Below are positions 26,299 through 35,810 of a DNA stretch of 49,592 bases, piece by piece; the first letter of the stretch is position 1, and every line of letters begins with the position of its first letter. The stretch lies in contig NZ_JBNPXI010000029.1 in the NCBI RefSeq assembly GCF_050433385.1, forward strand, positions 1 to 49,592, given 5' to 3'. Below the pieces are notes generated by a model. The model saw only the letters and a program-made list of their open reading frames with translations. It was not told the origin of the DNA and ran no database searches. The DNA comes from Brassicibacter mesophilus. Lineage in GTDB: Bacteria; Bacillota; Clostridia; Tissierellales; Proteiniboraceae. Position numbers and translations under genes: made by a program.

Positions 26299-26445
26299 TT
26301 ATATATATTCACCTTCGTTGAAGTCGTTAAACTCATCAACGTCATAATCTTCATTTTTATCTTCAAAATGTATATCAAGTTCTTGTTTTTTGACTACAGA
26401 AGCTATACTATCTGCAATAAACTTTGCTTTCTCAATACTGTTCAT
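26299..26445 (-). CDS. Small acidic protein (48 residues) between jetD and the S9 peptidase
   Basis: The 48-codon frame has a strong ribosome site (AAAGGAGTG, 6 nt before ATG). The product starts MNSIEKAKFIADSIASVVKK, a likely amphipathic helix. Its second half is very acidic (EDKNEDYDVDEFNDFNEGEY), with about 14 Asp/Glu and 5 Lys overall. It lies 22 nt after jetD and 22 nt before the peptidase on the same strand, with no terminator on either side. I recognise no family. An acidic DNA-mimic, a regulator of the Wadjet complex, or an unrelated small protein are all possible. The translation signal and spacing make a real gene likely. Confidence 0.65.
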   Translation of the reverse strand: MNSIEKAKFIADSIASVVKKQELDIHFEDKNEDYDVDEFNDFNEGEYI

Positions 26446-26467
26446 TCAATCACTCCTTTTATTATTT

Positions 26468-27757
26468 TTACACTTCCTTTATATCTCTTATAAGCTCATC
26501 TATTAATAATTCCTGATACCCAGCTCTTCTATGTTTCATAATACATTCTTTTAAAATAATTAGATTTTCATTGTTAAGTTTATCCATTTTCTTCAATCTA
26601 TTATCATCAATTCTATTATCTGAAACACTTTTTTTATAATCATCTAGATTATATCTCCATAGTATTAGACTCTTATTGTATCTATTTTTCAACTTATCAG
26701 CTATTATTAACCCTTCAGGGTCAAAGTCCCCAGAATAATATATCTTAGTATTTTGTTTTACTAGCATATCTAAAAGAATTAAAGAAGCTAGTTTAACCTG
26801 ACCATAGGTACACATCAATGCTGGTTTTTCATTTGCTGTTATATACAATACTTCACTAAAAACAGTAGGGTTTTCAAATACAAAAATTTTACCATTTGGA
26901 GTGATAACTTTTTCAATTCTACTTAAATTCCATAGAGATATTTGAATTGGCTCGTTTTCATCATAGAAGCCTTCCCATCCTTTGTGTATTTTTCCATCTG
27001 TATATGCTAATAACCCACTACATATAGTAAAGTTAGATATTTCATCTTTTATAATCCCAGCTCTGTATAATATTTCTGCTCTTTCTTCTGCATTTTGGGG
27101 ATATTTTTCTGATAAGAGATAAACAACACCATATATTAATAGCCTTCCACATTCTGTGTTCTCATCAAATGTATGAGGGTTTTTGCTTATTCTTGATGAA
27201 AATAAAGCTAATCTTTCTCTTTCTCCTTTAAAGTATGGCAAATTATTTATACCATCTAATACTATGTATAAATCATTACTCAAACTATCACTATCTATAG
27301 CATATCGTTGTAAAACAATATTGTAAGCATTTTTCTTGCTTTCCAATACGTATTTAATCCATTCATATGCTTTAGTATCTTTAACTGTATTCATAATATT
27401 AATAAAAAAATCTTCTTTTTCTTTTTCATAGATACTTTTTTCATCTTGCCTAGTAATAATTTCTTCACCAAAATATTCATTTAATACATCTATCAAACTA
27501 ATCCCTGCAAATGGTGTATCTTCTAACGCATTTTCAAACTTCTTTATTTTTATACATACGGAATCCTTATAATAGTTATTTTTTAGGAAGCCTGTTAAGG
27601 CTTCCTTTTCAGCTATAGTTAGTTTGTCTAAAGTTATAGTTCCACCAATTTTACCTAAAGATTTATATCTATCTCTTATTTTTACCATAATCCTACTAAA
27701 CCCTTGATTATTTTTAAAGTATTCACTGCATTGTTGCAGCAACTTCTTTTTCTCCAT
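26468..27757 (-). CDS. jetD: Wadjet protein JetD (type II), TOPRIM nuclease subunit
   Basis: About 429 residues, fitting the DUF2399/TIGR02679-type JetD. The C-terminal half has a TOPRIM core, with a beta strand leading to YYSGDFDPEGLIIADKL (DxDPEG, about 345-361), as in topoisomerase VI and other TOPRIM nucleases; an upstream acidic residue near EVLYITANEKP may complete the site. In Wadjet, JetD cuts circular DNA that the JetABC motor has extruded and trapped. I place the start at 27757 (ATGGAG), preceded by AAGGGG 8 nt upstream; it overlaps jetC by 35 nt. Identification rests on the TOPRIM motif and on the jetC neighbour. Confidence 0.88.
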   Translation of the reverse strand: MEKKKLLQQCSEYFKNNQGFSRIMVKIRDRYKSLGKIGGTITLDKLTIAEKEALTGFLKNNYYKDSVCIKIKKFENALEDTPFAGISLIDVLNEYFGEEIITRQDEKSIYEKEKEDFFINIMNTVKDTKAYEWIKYVLESKKNAYNIVLQRYAIDSDSLSNDLYIVLDGINNLPYFKGERERLALFSSRISKNPHTFDENTECGRLLIYGVVYLLSEKYPQNAEERAEILYRAGIIKDEISNFTICSGLLAYTDGKIHKGWEGFYDENEPIQISLWNLSRIEKVITPNGKIFVFENPTVFSEVLYITANEKPALMCTYGQVKLASLILLDMLVKQNTKIYYSGDFDPEGLIIADKLKNRYNKSLILWRYNLDDYKKSVSDNRIDDNRLKKMDKLNNENLIILKECIMKHRRAGYQELLIDELIRDIKEV

Positions 27758-30700
27758 AATATTCCCCTTCATTTACTATTAGCTCTTTAACTATTCCATT
27801 CCATTTATATCTTAATACTGTAACAAAATCAGCATTATTAGGCCTTACAAGTTCACAGATAGAAAGTGAATTTACTGTGTCATAATCCCCCCACAATATC
27901 TGTGAATTTATTATGAAATTAAGCTCTAGCTCATTTAATAATCTAAACATATCTCGTATATTGTTTTCATCAACTCCTGCAAATGCCTCATCTAAAGAAA
28001 TAATACGTGGACAATCTTTTCTTGCACCTTCATATTTTGCATACACTGCAGAAAACAGAGGTACATACATAGCCATCGCCTTTTCTCCGCCACTAAATTT
28101 ATCAAAGGCATTATTAGTCATTTCTCTTCTATTTTCATTAGTCTTTTTAAAAAATAATCTAAACTCAAACCACTTTCGATAATCTAATACTTCCTTCATA
28201 ATAGAATGGAAAGTTAAACTCTTATTACTTTCTTCTGTTTCTCTTCTTGCTTCAGATATTTTTGATCTAAAATGAGACGATAGCTTATTTATTTCATTTT
28301 CAGTTAGAAGATTCCCATCCTTTCTTAACAACTCTACTAACTCTTTAGTATCTAGCTGTTCTTCTGTTTCAGCAGTTTTATTTCTCCAGATTAAACTAAA
28401 CGACAATCCACTTGAAGTATTCATTGATTCCATCAAACTGTTCATTTTTTTAACCCATTCTTCACTATGGTATATCTTTGCTCTGATTTTCTTACTGATA
28501 TTTTTAGCAAGAATATCCTCAAACAATTGTCTATCACTATCTCTTAATAGCTTCTCATTTTCTAAAATACCTTCTTCTATATAATCTATGAGATTATAAA
28601 AACCAACATATTTCCCTCTGACTCTTCCCATTATTTCAAATCTTTTTTGATTCAAAATAACATCAGCTAATTGCTCATTTTCTTCATCTACTTCATTTAC
28701 AAAAATATATTCAATTCTCAAACTGTATTCAGTCATATATTGACGATTATCATGATATTTATCCTGTAAGTTTTTTATATAATCATCTTTATTCCTATCT
28801 TGTTTTTCCGTAGATTTTAATTCATTGTAAATATTCTTTGCACTTTTATACAAGTCCTGTTCTTCATCCTTTTGGAATATATGTTCTAGCATATATTCCT
28901 CTTTAAATCCTTCTTTATAAATTTCATTTAATTTTTCTTGAAATTCTACATCTTTATTCAGAGTTTCAAGTTTCTCGCATGATTGATCAAAGCTTGCCTT
29001 TGCTCTCTCGCTTCTCTTTAAAGCAGATTTTATTTCTTGAGGCAATGTCATTAAAAGCTCAATACACTTATTTATTTCATCTTCAATTTCTTCGAAGCCT
29101 GAAATCTGAAGTTGTTCTAACAAACTTTTCTTTTTCTCTTCATCCTGCTTTATTTTTCTATCTATTTTAGTCAAATCATAACTAAGCTCATCTATATCAT
29201 TGTCTATTTCTTCTTTCCTCATAAGAGACGTTTGCTTATTATGAACGTATTGTAATAATCTCAAGTGTTCTTTCTCTAGTTCACTAAGCAATCCCTTATA
29301 GGTACTTGAATCTTCTTCAGCATCTTTGAATGATTCTAAATTAGCAGGTATTTCTATATTAAATGTCAGAGAATGCACTTTTTGGCGAATTTCCTGTAGT
29401 GTCTTATAGGTTTTTTCTGCTTCTTGTTCTTTAATCTCTACAGCTTCTAAACAGTTGTTATAATGGAAATCAGCTTCTTTTAGTTGTGACATTGCTACTT
29501 CTAAGTCCTTTTTATCAGGAAATAATGAATATTCTTCTTTTAAAACATCGAGCTTTTTACTTATAATATTTATTTCTGCTTCTGTTATTAAAATTAAATT
29601 TCCTATCTCTTCTTTTTCTTTTAAAATAGCTTGTATTGTCTCTTCTCTAAACCTCTGTCTTGCAGATGCTCCGATAAATTTAGGAATATAGCTATTACTT
29701 ACCTTTCCTTTAATAAGCCCTATTCCAAATTCTCCTTTTTCATTTAAATATGTTGCTTCTTCTTGCTGATCAATTAGTACACTCTTTAATACGTTTTCAA
29801 CATCTTCTTCATTAATTCCTTCTAGACTAATTTTCTCAGCTTTCAATTTAAGTGATAATTCATGCATTAGATATTTAGGAGTTGAGAAAAGGTATTTATC
29901 AGCCATATCGTTATCCATTTCAAATACTCTTTTTTTATATTTATTAGGTATAATAAGAGCATCTAATATTCCCATATCTATCAAGGCTTCTTCTAATCTA
30001 CCTCTTTCCCTTTCAGCCAAATGCTGTTGAAAATCCACAGCCATATAAAAAGGTATAAATGGTATGTTTTCTTTAGCTAATCTTTCTCTATTTAGCATTA
30101 CCTTAGTTTCTCTAATAGGCTCTGGATCCTTTTTATTCTTCCATTCTTTTAACATTGCTTCTTTTTCTTTTTGCTGTTGTTGATACTGTTCTTTTTGTAT
30201 TGATAACCTATGAACCTGTTTATTATAAACGCCCTCAAATTCATTGTACTCATTTCTAATATCTCCAATTATGTCATCATAAGTAATTGTGTCACCATAC
30301 ATGTTAACTTTTCTTGATACCTCTATTTTTGTTTCTTTTGAAACCTTAAGTTCCTTGTTTTCTTTTTCCCAGCTATACATTTTTTCAATAAATTCTTCTT
30401 TTGTTTCTGAAAATAGTAGCTTAGCTCTCTCTAAATTTTTATTACTCTCATCTCTTGATATTTTACTTCTTTCAAGCTCTAAAAGTGCTTGATCATATTC
30501 ATTATTCTTTATACGTTCTTCATCTAAAGCTTTTTTAGCCTTTACTATTTTATCTTTATATACATTTATTTGATTATTTACATAAGAAAAGTCATATTCC
30601 TTTTTTATATCCTTTAATAATTCATCCTTCATAAAATACTGCTCATGAAACTTAAACTCATCTGCTAATTCATTCATTTCATCTAATTTTTCAATTATTA

Positions 30701-31859
30701 AATTTGATTGATAGGATTCTTTCTGCTCAAGTTCCTTTATTGCTAGATAGAGTTCTCTTTCCTTGTCTTTTTTTCTATCAAGCATGTCTTGTTTCTGAGC
30801 CTTGTCCTTACTAAGTTCTAATAAATTAACATCTAATCTAGCCATATCTTCTTTTATTCTGTAGCTATCATGTTTTTCTAGTTCTGCTTTTTTCTCTTCT
30901 AATGTTTTTTGTTGTATTTCTAAATCCACAATTCTTTTTTCTTCATCATTGTGTTCTTTGGAATATATCTCTTTTTTCTGTTGTAATTCATCTTTATCTT
31001 TTATCAGCTTTCTTAACATGTCGTGTGATTTAATAAAATTCTTAGATTTTTCAAAAAGTACATATCTATTGTATTGGTCATATGAATTTTTAATTTTTTC
31101 TGCTGCTTTCTGGCTCATTTTCAATTCTTCTAGCCTGTTTTTTATATTATCCATATTTTCTATAGCTTCTGACATAGGTCTTAAATCATCATCCGAAAGT
31201 GGCTGTAATGAATTATTCATTATCTCATATATTACTGTAGGTCTAAAGTCTTTTGACAGCTTCGGTGTTCTAAGCTGAATTAAAAGCTTTATAAGCTCAT
31301 CATAATCCTCTATTTCATCAAATCCAAACAGATATTTATTAACTAAAGCCATATACTCACTTTGACTTTCACTTATCTCTCCACCGTCAGCAATTCTATT
31401 CTTGAATTCCTTCTTGCTTAATGGTACTTTTTCACCCATATTCTTATATAAAAATATATCTTTACCTATTCTTCTTCCGTCTGATATGACAAATCCCCAA
31501 AAGCTTAGTGCCTTACCTCTTTTTGCATTCAATCCCATTCCTATAGTAAGATATTTTTGACTTTTTTCTTTTTTGAATTCTAAGTATATATATCCAGTGC
31601 TCTCATCTTTTCCAGAATCTTCTTCTCCTAAGAGATAATTTTCAAGCTTTCTAGCTCTTGAGCCAAATGGATCTAATCTCTCAGGGCTTTTATTTCCATC
31701 TAGTAATAAAGGTATAAAGCTTTGCATTGTAACAGATTTTCCAGAACCATTAGATCCTCTCAACAAAAGCTTACCATCAGAAAAATGAAATTCTTCTTCG
31801 TCGTAATACCAGAAGTTTACTAATCCTGCTCTATTCATCACCCATCTGCAATTTTCCAT
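27723..31859 (-). CDS. jetC: Wadjet protein JetC (type II), SMC-like ATPase
   Basis: The 1378-residue MukB-like SMC protein fits TIGR02680. The N-terminus WVMNRAGLVNFWYYDEEEF leads into Walker A GSNGSGKS (35-42), then RLDPFGSRARKLENYLLG. Very long coiled-coil arms (about 230-480 and 760-1100, Lys/Glu-rich) flank a central hinge region. The C-terminal head has signature SGGEKAMAMYVPLF and Walker B IISLDEAFAGVD. It is the DNA-loop-extruding motor of the Wadjet complex, which discriminates circular plasmids by size and topology. Its ATG follows the jetB stop with no intervening base. Both ATPase halves are complete. Confidence 0.95.
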   Translation of the reverse strand: MENCRWVMNRAGLVNFWYYDEEEFHFSDGKLLLRGSNGSGKSVTMQSFIPLLLDGNKSPERLDPFGSRARKLENYLLGEEDSGKDESTGYIYLEFKKEKSQKYLTIGMGLNAKRGKALSFWGFVISDGRRIGKDIFLYKNMGEKVPLSKKEFKNRIADGGEISESQSEYMALVNKYLFGFDEIEDYDELIKLLIQLRTPKLSKDFRPTVIYEIMNNSLQPLSDDDLRPMSEAIENMDNIKNRLEELKMSQKAAEKIKNSYDQYNRYVLFEKSKNFIKSHDMLRKLIKDKDELQQKKEIYSKEHNDEEKRIVDLEIQQKTLEEKKAELEKHDSYRIKEDMARLDVNLLELSKDKAQKQDMLDRKKDKERELYLAIKELEQKESYQSNLIIEKLDEMNELADEFKFHEQYFMKDELLKDIKKEYDFSYVNNQINVYKDKIVKAKKALDEERIKNNEYDQALLELERSKISRDESNKNLERAKLLFSETKEEFIEKMYSWEKENKELKVSKETKIEVSRKVNMYGDTITYDDIIGDIRNEYNEFEGVYNKQVHRLSIQKEQYQQQQKEKEAMLKEWKNKKDPEPIRETKVMLNRERLAKENIPFIPFYMAVDFQQHLAERERGRLEEALIDMGILDALIIPNKYKKRVFEMDNDMADKYLFSTPKYLMHELSLKLKAEKISLEGINEEDVENVLKSVLIDQQEEATYLNEKGEFGIGLIKGKVSNSYIPKFIGASARQRFREETIQAILKEKEEIGNLILITEAEINIISKKLDVLKEEYSLFPDKKDLEVAMSQLKEADFHYNNCLEAVEIKEQEAEKTYKTLQEIRQKVHSLTFNIEIPANLESFKDAEEDSSTYKGLLSELEKEHLRLLQYVHNKQTSLMRKEEIDNDIDELSYDLTKIDRKIKQDEEKKKSLLEQLQISGFEEIEDEINKCIELLMTLPQEIKSALKRSERAKASFDQSCEKLETLNKDVEFQEKLNEIYKEGFKEEYMLEHIFQKDEEQDLYKSAKNIYNELKSTEKQDRNKDDYIKNLQDKYHDNRQYMTEYSLRIEYIFVNEVDEENEQLADVILNQKRFEIMGRVRGKYVGFYNLIDYIEEGILENEKLLRDSDRQLFEDILAKNISKKIRAKIYHSEEWVKKMNSLMESMNTSSGLSFSLIWRNKTAETEEQLDTKELVELLRKDGNLLTENEINKLSSHFRSKISEARRETEESNKSLTFHSIMKEVLDYRKWFEFRLFFKKTNENRREMTNNAFDKFSGGEKAMAMYVPLFSAVYAKYEGARKDCPRIISLDEAFAGVDENNIRDMFRLLNELELNFIINSQILWGDYDTVNSLSICELVRPNNADFVTVLRYKWNGIVKELIVNEGEYYGEKEVAATMQ

Positions 31860-33011
31860 CTATACAACACCTTCTTCTGAAGTATTTATAAAATCAGCTG
31901 GATATTTGCCTGTAATTTTCCCTACTAAAGGCATAATCTTGATCTCATTAAGATTTTCATCTATTTGAATCATACTAAAGCTTTTCATGTACTTTATGAT
32001 TTCATCGCAAAGCTTGTCAATCTTCATTTCTCTATACTCTTTACTCCAGCCTAATACATTTTTTTCTCTAACCTTATTCACTAGTTTTTCAAAATATTGT
32101 TTCGATATAGTTATAACATCATTCTCTGCTATATCTAGACTATCTTCTTTTATTTTTTCTACTATAAACTTATTCATTTGAAGAACTATGTCGCTGATTG
32201 CCTTATATTCAGGGAATGCATTTTTATAGTTTTTATCATCACTTAATACTAAAAATGCACCATTTTTGTGGACGTGAAATTCTGACTGAAAATATTTTTC
32301 TATATCATTCTGTATCATATTTCTATAATTTTTAATATATAAATAATCTGCATCATCTACACTTTCATTATATATAGCTGGTGACATGATTATCCTTCTA
32401 TATACTCTATTTCTTCTTATTCTTCCTCTATCTTTATCTATATCTATCCATTCATCATTTTCAAAGTCTTCTATATTCTCATATCCTAATATATTCCCAA
32501 CAAAATTTCTTGTAAAATACATTGATACACCAGTATTTTCATATAATACCTCAACATCTTGAGCATTTGCAAATCCTTGTTCATCCCCATCATTTACTTT
32601 GACCATACCTATATCGATTATAAACCTTAAAACCTTTATAAGATGTCTTCTATGTCTATATAATGTCCAATCGATTTTCTCATCTCCTGGAAAAGTACCT
32701 TCTATAAATTCAGTGATCTCTGACAATAAAAACTGCTCTTCTTTACCTTTGTCTTCTAAAAACATCAACATTAAGCATAAAAAGCAGTATTCCATCTTAT
32801 TATCAAAGGACTCTATACCCATCCAGCTTTCTAGTTTACCTGGAAGCTTTTCAAGCTTAATGAGCTGCGGAGTTATTATTATTTGATATCCTAATTTTTC
32901 TGTTAAAAAAGGACGAATCTCTGACACAGCATCTCTTAATCGATAGTACATTTCTTTATCTTGATCTTTGAGTAACCAATATCTTTCAAGTAAAATATCA
33001 AGTTCTTTCAC
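31860..33011 (-). CDS. jetB: Wadjet protein JetB (type II), DUF2398/TIGR02678-like
   Basis: The 383-residue protein has an N-terminal helical region and the pattern LTEKLGYQIIITPQLIKLEKLP (with a break, about 36-60), which is how DUF2398 proteins begin. Repeated winged-helix-like segments follow (RHLIKVLRFIIDIGMVKV, about 130-147). JetB is the MukE-like (kite) partner bridging JetA and JetC in the motor. It starts with GTG at 33011, preceded by GGAGA inside the jetA-jetB junction (11-nt gap). Its stop touches the jetC start codon. Assigned from sequence pattern and order; not conserved enough to name residues of function. Confidence 0.85.
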   Translation of the reverse strand: MKELDILLERYWLLKDQDKEMYYRLRDAVSEIRPFLTEKLGYQIIITPQLIKLEKLPGKLESWMGIESFDNKMEYCFLCLMLMFLEDKGKEEQFLLSEITEFIEGTFPGDEKIDWTLYRHRRHLIKVLRFIIDIGMVKVNDGDEQGFANAQDVEVLYENTGVSMYFTRNFVGNILGYENIEDFENDEWIDIDKDRGRIRRNRVYRRIIMSPAIYNESVDDADYLYIKNYRNMIQNDIEKYFQSEFHVHKNGAFLVLSDDKNYKNAFPEYKAISDIVLQMNKFIVEKIKEDSLDIAENDVITISKQYFEKLVNKVREKNVLGWSKEYREMKIDKLCDEIIKYMKSFSMIQIDENLNEIKIMPLVGKITGKYPADFINTSEEGVV

Positions 33012-33022
33012 ATTAATATCTC

Positions 33023-34498
33023 CTATTCAAATTGTATTATATATGCAGGCATATGAAGTTTTCCATCTTCACAGTCCAATACACAGTATTTATTTTCATC
33101 TGGCAATATCACCTTAAACACTCTCCCATCTTCTGTTTTTGCCTGTCTATTAGGAGCATTGTTACCTTTACTTACCCATCTTAATAGCGTTATCCTCACA
33201 TGAGATTCAATTCTCTCTAATTTTGCAAAATCTATTATATTTCCTTCAATATAGCTATCCATTATTGCTTTTTCTTCTTCTCTTTTTCGTATTACCTCTT
33301 CAAGCATTTTCTTCTTTCTTTCAGTATTGTCTAAAATAGAGTTTCGTTCTCTTTTTTCTCTATAGGTCCTCACTCTAGGTTTTATAATGACTTCAAGCGG
33401 TTTTTCATCATATACACTACTGTTTATACTCTCTGTTTGTCTTACTATATTTCCTTTAATATGTCTTGTATTAAATATACCAAAAGCAACTGAGGACAAT
33501 TTATGAGCATCATCTATATCATCATATTTCAAAAATATCTCACAAAGCTTTTTGTATTCTTCTTTTCTATTAGCAGCACTATTTCTTGTCTCAGCTATCT
33601 GAAATGCAAAACGTGTGATTTTCCTAATTATTTCATTAGTAATATCAAAAAGCTTTGCAACTTCACTTCCTCTACCTTCTTCTCCTAAAAACCATCTTTT
33701 TAAGTTTGTCCATCTTCCTACAATATTATCCCATATTGCTTCTAAATTTATTTCTGTATCTAGCCTTGGAATTGATTTATCATATTCAAATACCTTCTTT
33801 AATACATCCTTCTCCTCTTCGTCACTTATTTCTTTCAATACTGCTTCTATGGCATAAGTGTTCTGTTGAAGGCCTTTTATAAAATTCCTTAAATAATCTA
33901 TAAACTTATCTTTAAACACCAAAAATTCTCTGGTTTTCATAAGCTCTTCAGCCTTTAAGCTATATAAATCTCTGATATAATCTTGATAATTTTGATTAAG
34001 TCTTTTAAAATCTTCATTTAACGAATTCCACCATGCACCTGCTACATTATCATCTTCATAAACCATATCTTTGAATTTCTTAAGCTCGATACGTAATCTT
34101 TCTAGTAGAGATGATTCTAATGATGCACTTTCAACCTTTAAATTTTCAAGTTTTATTGTCATACGCTCTATTTCAACACTATACTCTGAAAGCTGATACC
34201 TAAATTGCTTGTTCTTAAATTCTTCTACAGTTGCAGCCTTTGATGTATCCTGCACGGGCATTAGATTTCCCCATTCGACTAATACATCTAGATCTTGTTT
34301 ACACATGTCCATTGTGTAATCTGTAAAATATTCACTTCTTTTTAATTCTTCAAATATTTCTTCTTTGTACATCCAATATCTCATCTTTCCATATTGAAAA
34401 TAAAAATATCTCAATATGGTTCTATATCTCCAAGCATTTTCAGCAGTAAGGTATTTTGTTTCTGTAATCTGTTTTAGTAGTTTTTCATCTATCTTCAT
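33023..34498 (-). CDS. jetA: Wadjet protein JetA (type II), DUF2397/TIGR02677-like
   Basis: The 491-residue protein has a start TETKYLTAENAWRYRTILRY and a winged-helix section (MYKEEIFEELKRSEYFTDYTMDMCKQDLDVLVEWGNL, in parts) typical of DUF2397. A long helical middle (about 110-400) and a C-terminal beta-rich end (VFKVILPDENKYCVLDCEDG) follow. JetA is the kleisin-like (MukF-like) subunit that closes the JetC ring and binds JetB. AAGGTGGG precedes the ATG. It is the first gene of the operon and has a TG-extended TATAAT promoter upstream. Together the four genes make a complete type II Wadjet system. Confidence 0.87.
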   Translation of the reverse strand: MKIDEKLLKQITETKYLTAENAWRYRTILRYFYFQYGKMRYWMYKEEIFEELKRSEYFTDYTMDMCKQDLDVLVEWGNLMPVQDTSKAATVEEFKNKQFRYQLSEYSVEIERMTIKLENLKVESASLESSLLERLRIELKKFKDMVYEDDNVAGAWWNSLNEDFKRLNQNYQDYIRDLYSLKAEELMKTREFLVFKDKFIDYLRNFIKGLQQNTYAIEAVLKEISDEEEKDVLKKVFEYDKSIPRLDTEINLEAIWDNIVGRWTNLKRWFLGEEGRGSEVAKLFDITNEIIRKITRFAFQIAETRNSAANRKEEYKKLCEIFLKYDDIDDAHKLSSVAFGIFNTRHIKGNIVRQTESINSSVYDEKPLEVIIKPRVRTYREKRERNSILDNTERKKKMLEEVIRKREEEKAIMDSYIEGNIIDFAKLERIESHVRITLLRWVSKGNNAPNRQAKTEDGRVFKVILPDENKYCVLDCEDGKLHMPAYIIQFE

Positions 34499-34534
34499 AA
34501 GCCCACCTTTTCTTGTTTATAGCTTTAATTTAAT

Positions 34535-34547
34535 TATAACATATACA
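34535..34547 (-). promoter_or_regulatory. Extended -10 promoter of the Wadjet operon
   Basis: On the minus strand ATGTTATAATT gives TGN-TATAAT, an extended -10, about 40 nt before the jetA start. The -35 (TTACTA, 17 bp upstream) is weak. Confidence 0.5.
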
Positions 34548-34629
34548 AAATAAGTTAGTAATTGGATTTCCTATATATACTTCCTTTCCAATTAAGTACA
34601 ATAAACTTCATTAGTTATTTTTAATCCAA

Positions 34630-34675
34630 TAAAAAAAGAAGCTAATGGCTTAAGTCTTTCCATTAACTTCTTTTA
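34630..34675 (-). terminator. Terminator of the anchored/exported protein pair
   Basis: AAAAGAAG-C-TAATGG pairs with CCATTA-A-CTTCTTTT around a 10-nt loop. On the minus strand the stem runs into a T-run, separating these genes from the Wadjet operon. Confidence 0.75.
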
Positions 34676-34686
34676 AACTTATACAG

Positions 34687-35337
34687 TTATCTCTCTTTTA
34701 TCAAGTTATTTAATGAAAGGGATTCCAAAAACTCGATCAAATCACCTTTGTCTTGATATAACTCAAACTGTTTAGTTACAGAACCATCTGTTTCTGTCTT
34801 TAATAATTCCACAAGTACATTATATTCTTTGCCCCAAAGTTCTTTTTCAAATGTGATGAATCGAATGTTAGTATCATCATGATAGATATAGTAGGTCATA
34901 TCTCCTATTTGAGTCTTATCTAAATCATAATCTTTTATTTGTGGTATAAATGATTTTGACTTTTCTTTGTAATTGATCTTAATTGCTTCATCATTTTGAC
35001 TTTGATAACTAATACCCAAATAATCTATTAAGGATAAATCATGCTCCCATTCTAATTTACTTTCCACTTCTTTGATAAAACTCTGACTAGCATTAGTAAT
35101 TGGATCTTCTGTAACAATTAATTGATCTAGTTTATATCTACTTAAGGTATCTGGGATTACTACATTAGGATACACTGCTTCAAACTCTTCTATGGTTTCA
35201 AACGAACCAATATTATTTAAAGTGTAAGAATTCTCTCCGTCTTGTTTCACTGTTCCAAACAACTCAGAGCCAATCACTACACCTGTTACTAATCCAATTA
35301 TTAAACCAACACATAAAAATATCCAGCTTTTTTTCAC
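34687..35337 (-). CDS. Membrane-anchored protein of unknown function
   Basis: The 216-residue protein has one N-terminal transmembrane helix or uncleaved signal (WIFLCVGLIIGLVTGVVIG, about 5-23). The rest is a soluble extracellular domain of about 190 residues with alternating charged and aromatic residues (DMTYYIYHDDTNIRFITFEKEL, in parts). The pattern of short beta strands is reminiscent of DUF4367-like anti-sigma or lipoprotein partner domains, but I cannot assign it. It lies 65 nt downstream of the small exported protein gene and may share its transcript. No Cys lipobox is present. Confidence 0.7.
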   Translation of the reverse strand: MKKSWIFLCVGLIIGLVTGVVIGSELFGTVKQDGENSYTLNNIGSFETIEEFEAVYPNVVIPDTLSRYKLDQLIVTEDPITNASQSFIKEVESKLEWEHDLSLIDYLGISYQSQNDEAIKINYKEKSKSFIPQIKDYDLDKTQIGDMTYYIYHDDTNIRFITFEKELWGKEYNVLVELLKTETDGSVTKQFELYQDKGDLIEFLESLSLNNLIKER

Positions 35338-35402
35338 TATATATCCCCTCTCTTGCTATAGAATTATTATGCAAAGCTACGATTTTCATTTTAACTGCTC
35401 TG

Positions 35403-35810
35403 TTAATCTAAATACTGTCGGCTTTTTTCAGCACCACAATAGTAACATACAGTTATTCTCACCTTTACTGGAACCCAAGATCCTCCACCTGGACTTGATG
35501 GATTTTCTACATATACATATTCTGTAATTATACGTGACTCTGTTTTGGAGTCCATTTCATAATCAGGACAACAAATACGTGCTCTTAATTCATTTTCTAC
35601 AAAAATGACATTGTTATTCTCATCCATTGAGCGATGATATATATGAATTCCATCATCCCCTTTTACAGTAATTTTACTTTGATTATCTATAAATTCTAAA
35701 ATATCAATATCCTTTGACTGAGCACTTGCCATAGAAAAATTAGGTATCAGAATCACCAATAATAATGCACAAACTAAATATTTCTTTTTCACCTTAAGTT
35801 TTCCTAACAT
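35403..35810 (-). CDS. Small exported protein with a CC...CYYC pattern
   Basis: The 135-residue protein has an N-terminal signal peptide (KKKYLVCALLLVILIPNFSMASAQS, in parts) with cleavage likely near SMASA. The mature part of about 105 residues has ICCPDYE (about 81-87) and VCYYCGAEK (about 122-130), four cysteines that could bind metal or form disulfides. I know no family for it. A modest GGGAGG lies upstream. It may be translated with the following anchored protein. The purpose is unknown. Confidence 0.7.
   Translation of the reverse strand: MLGKLKVKKKYLVCALLLVILIPNFSMASAQSKDIDILEFIDNQSKITVKGDDGIHIYHRSMDENNNVIFVENELRARICCPDYEMDSKTESRIITEYVYVENPSSPGGGSWVPVKVRITVCYYCGAEKSRQYLD

Noticed and set aside
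26468..34498. Plain MukBEF condensin
   Set aside because: JetC-like Walker A context, the order JetA-B-C-D and a TOPRIM JetD are present; MukBEF has no TOPRIM partner.
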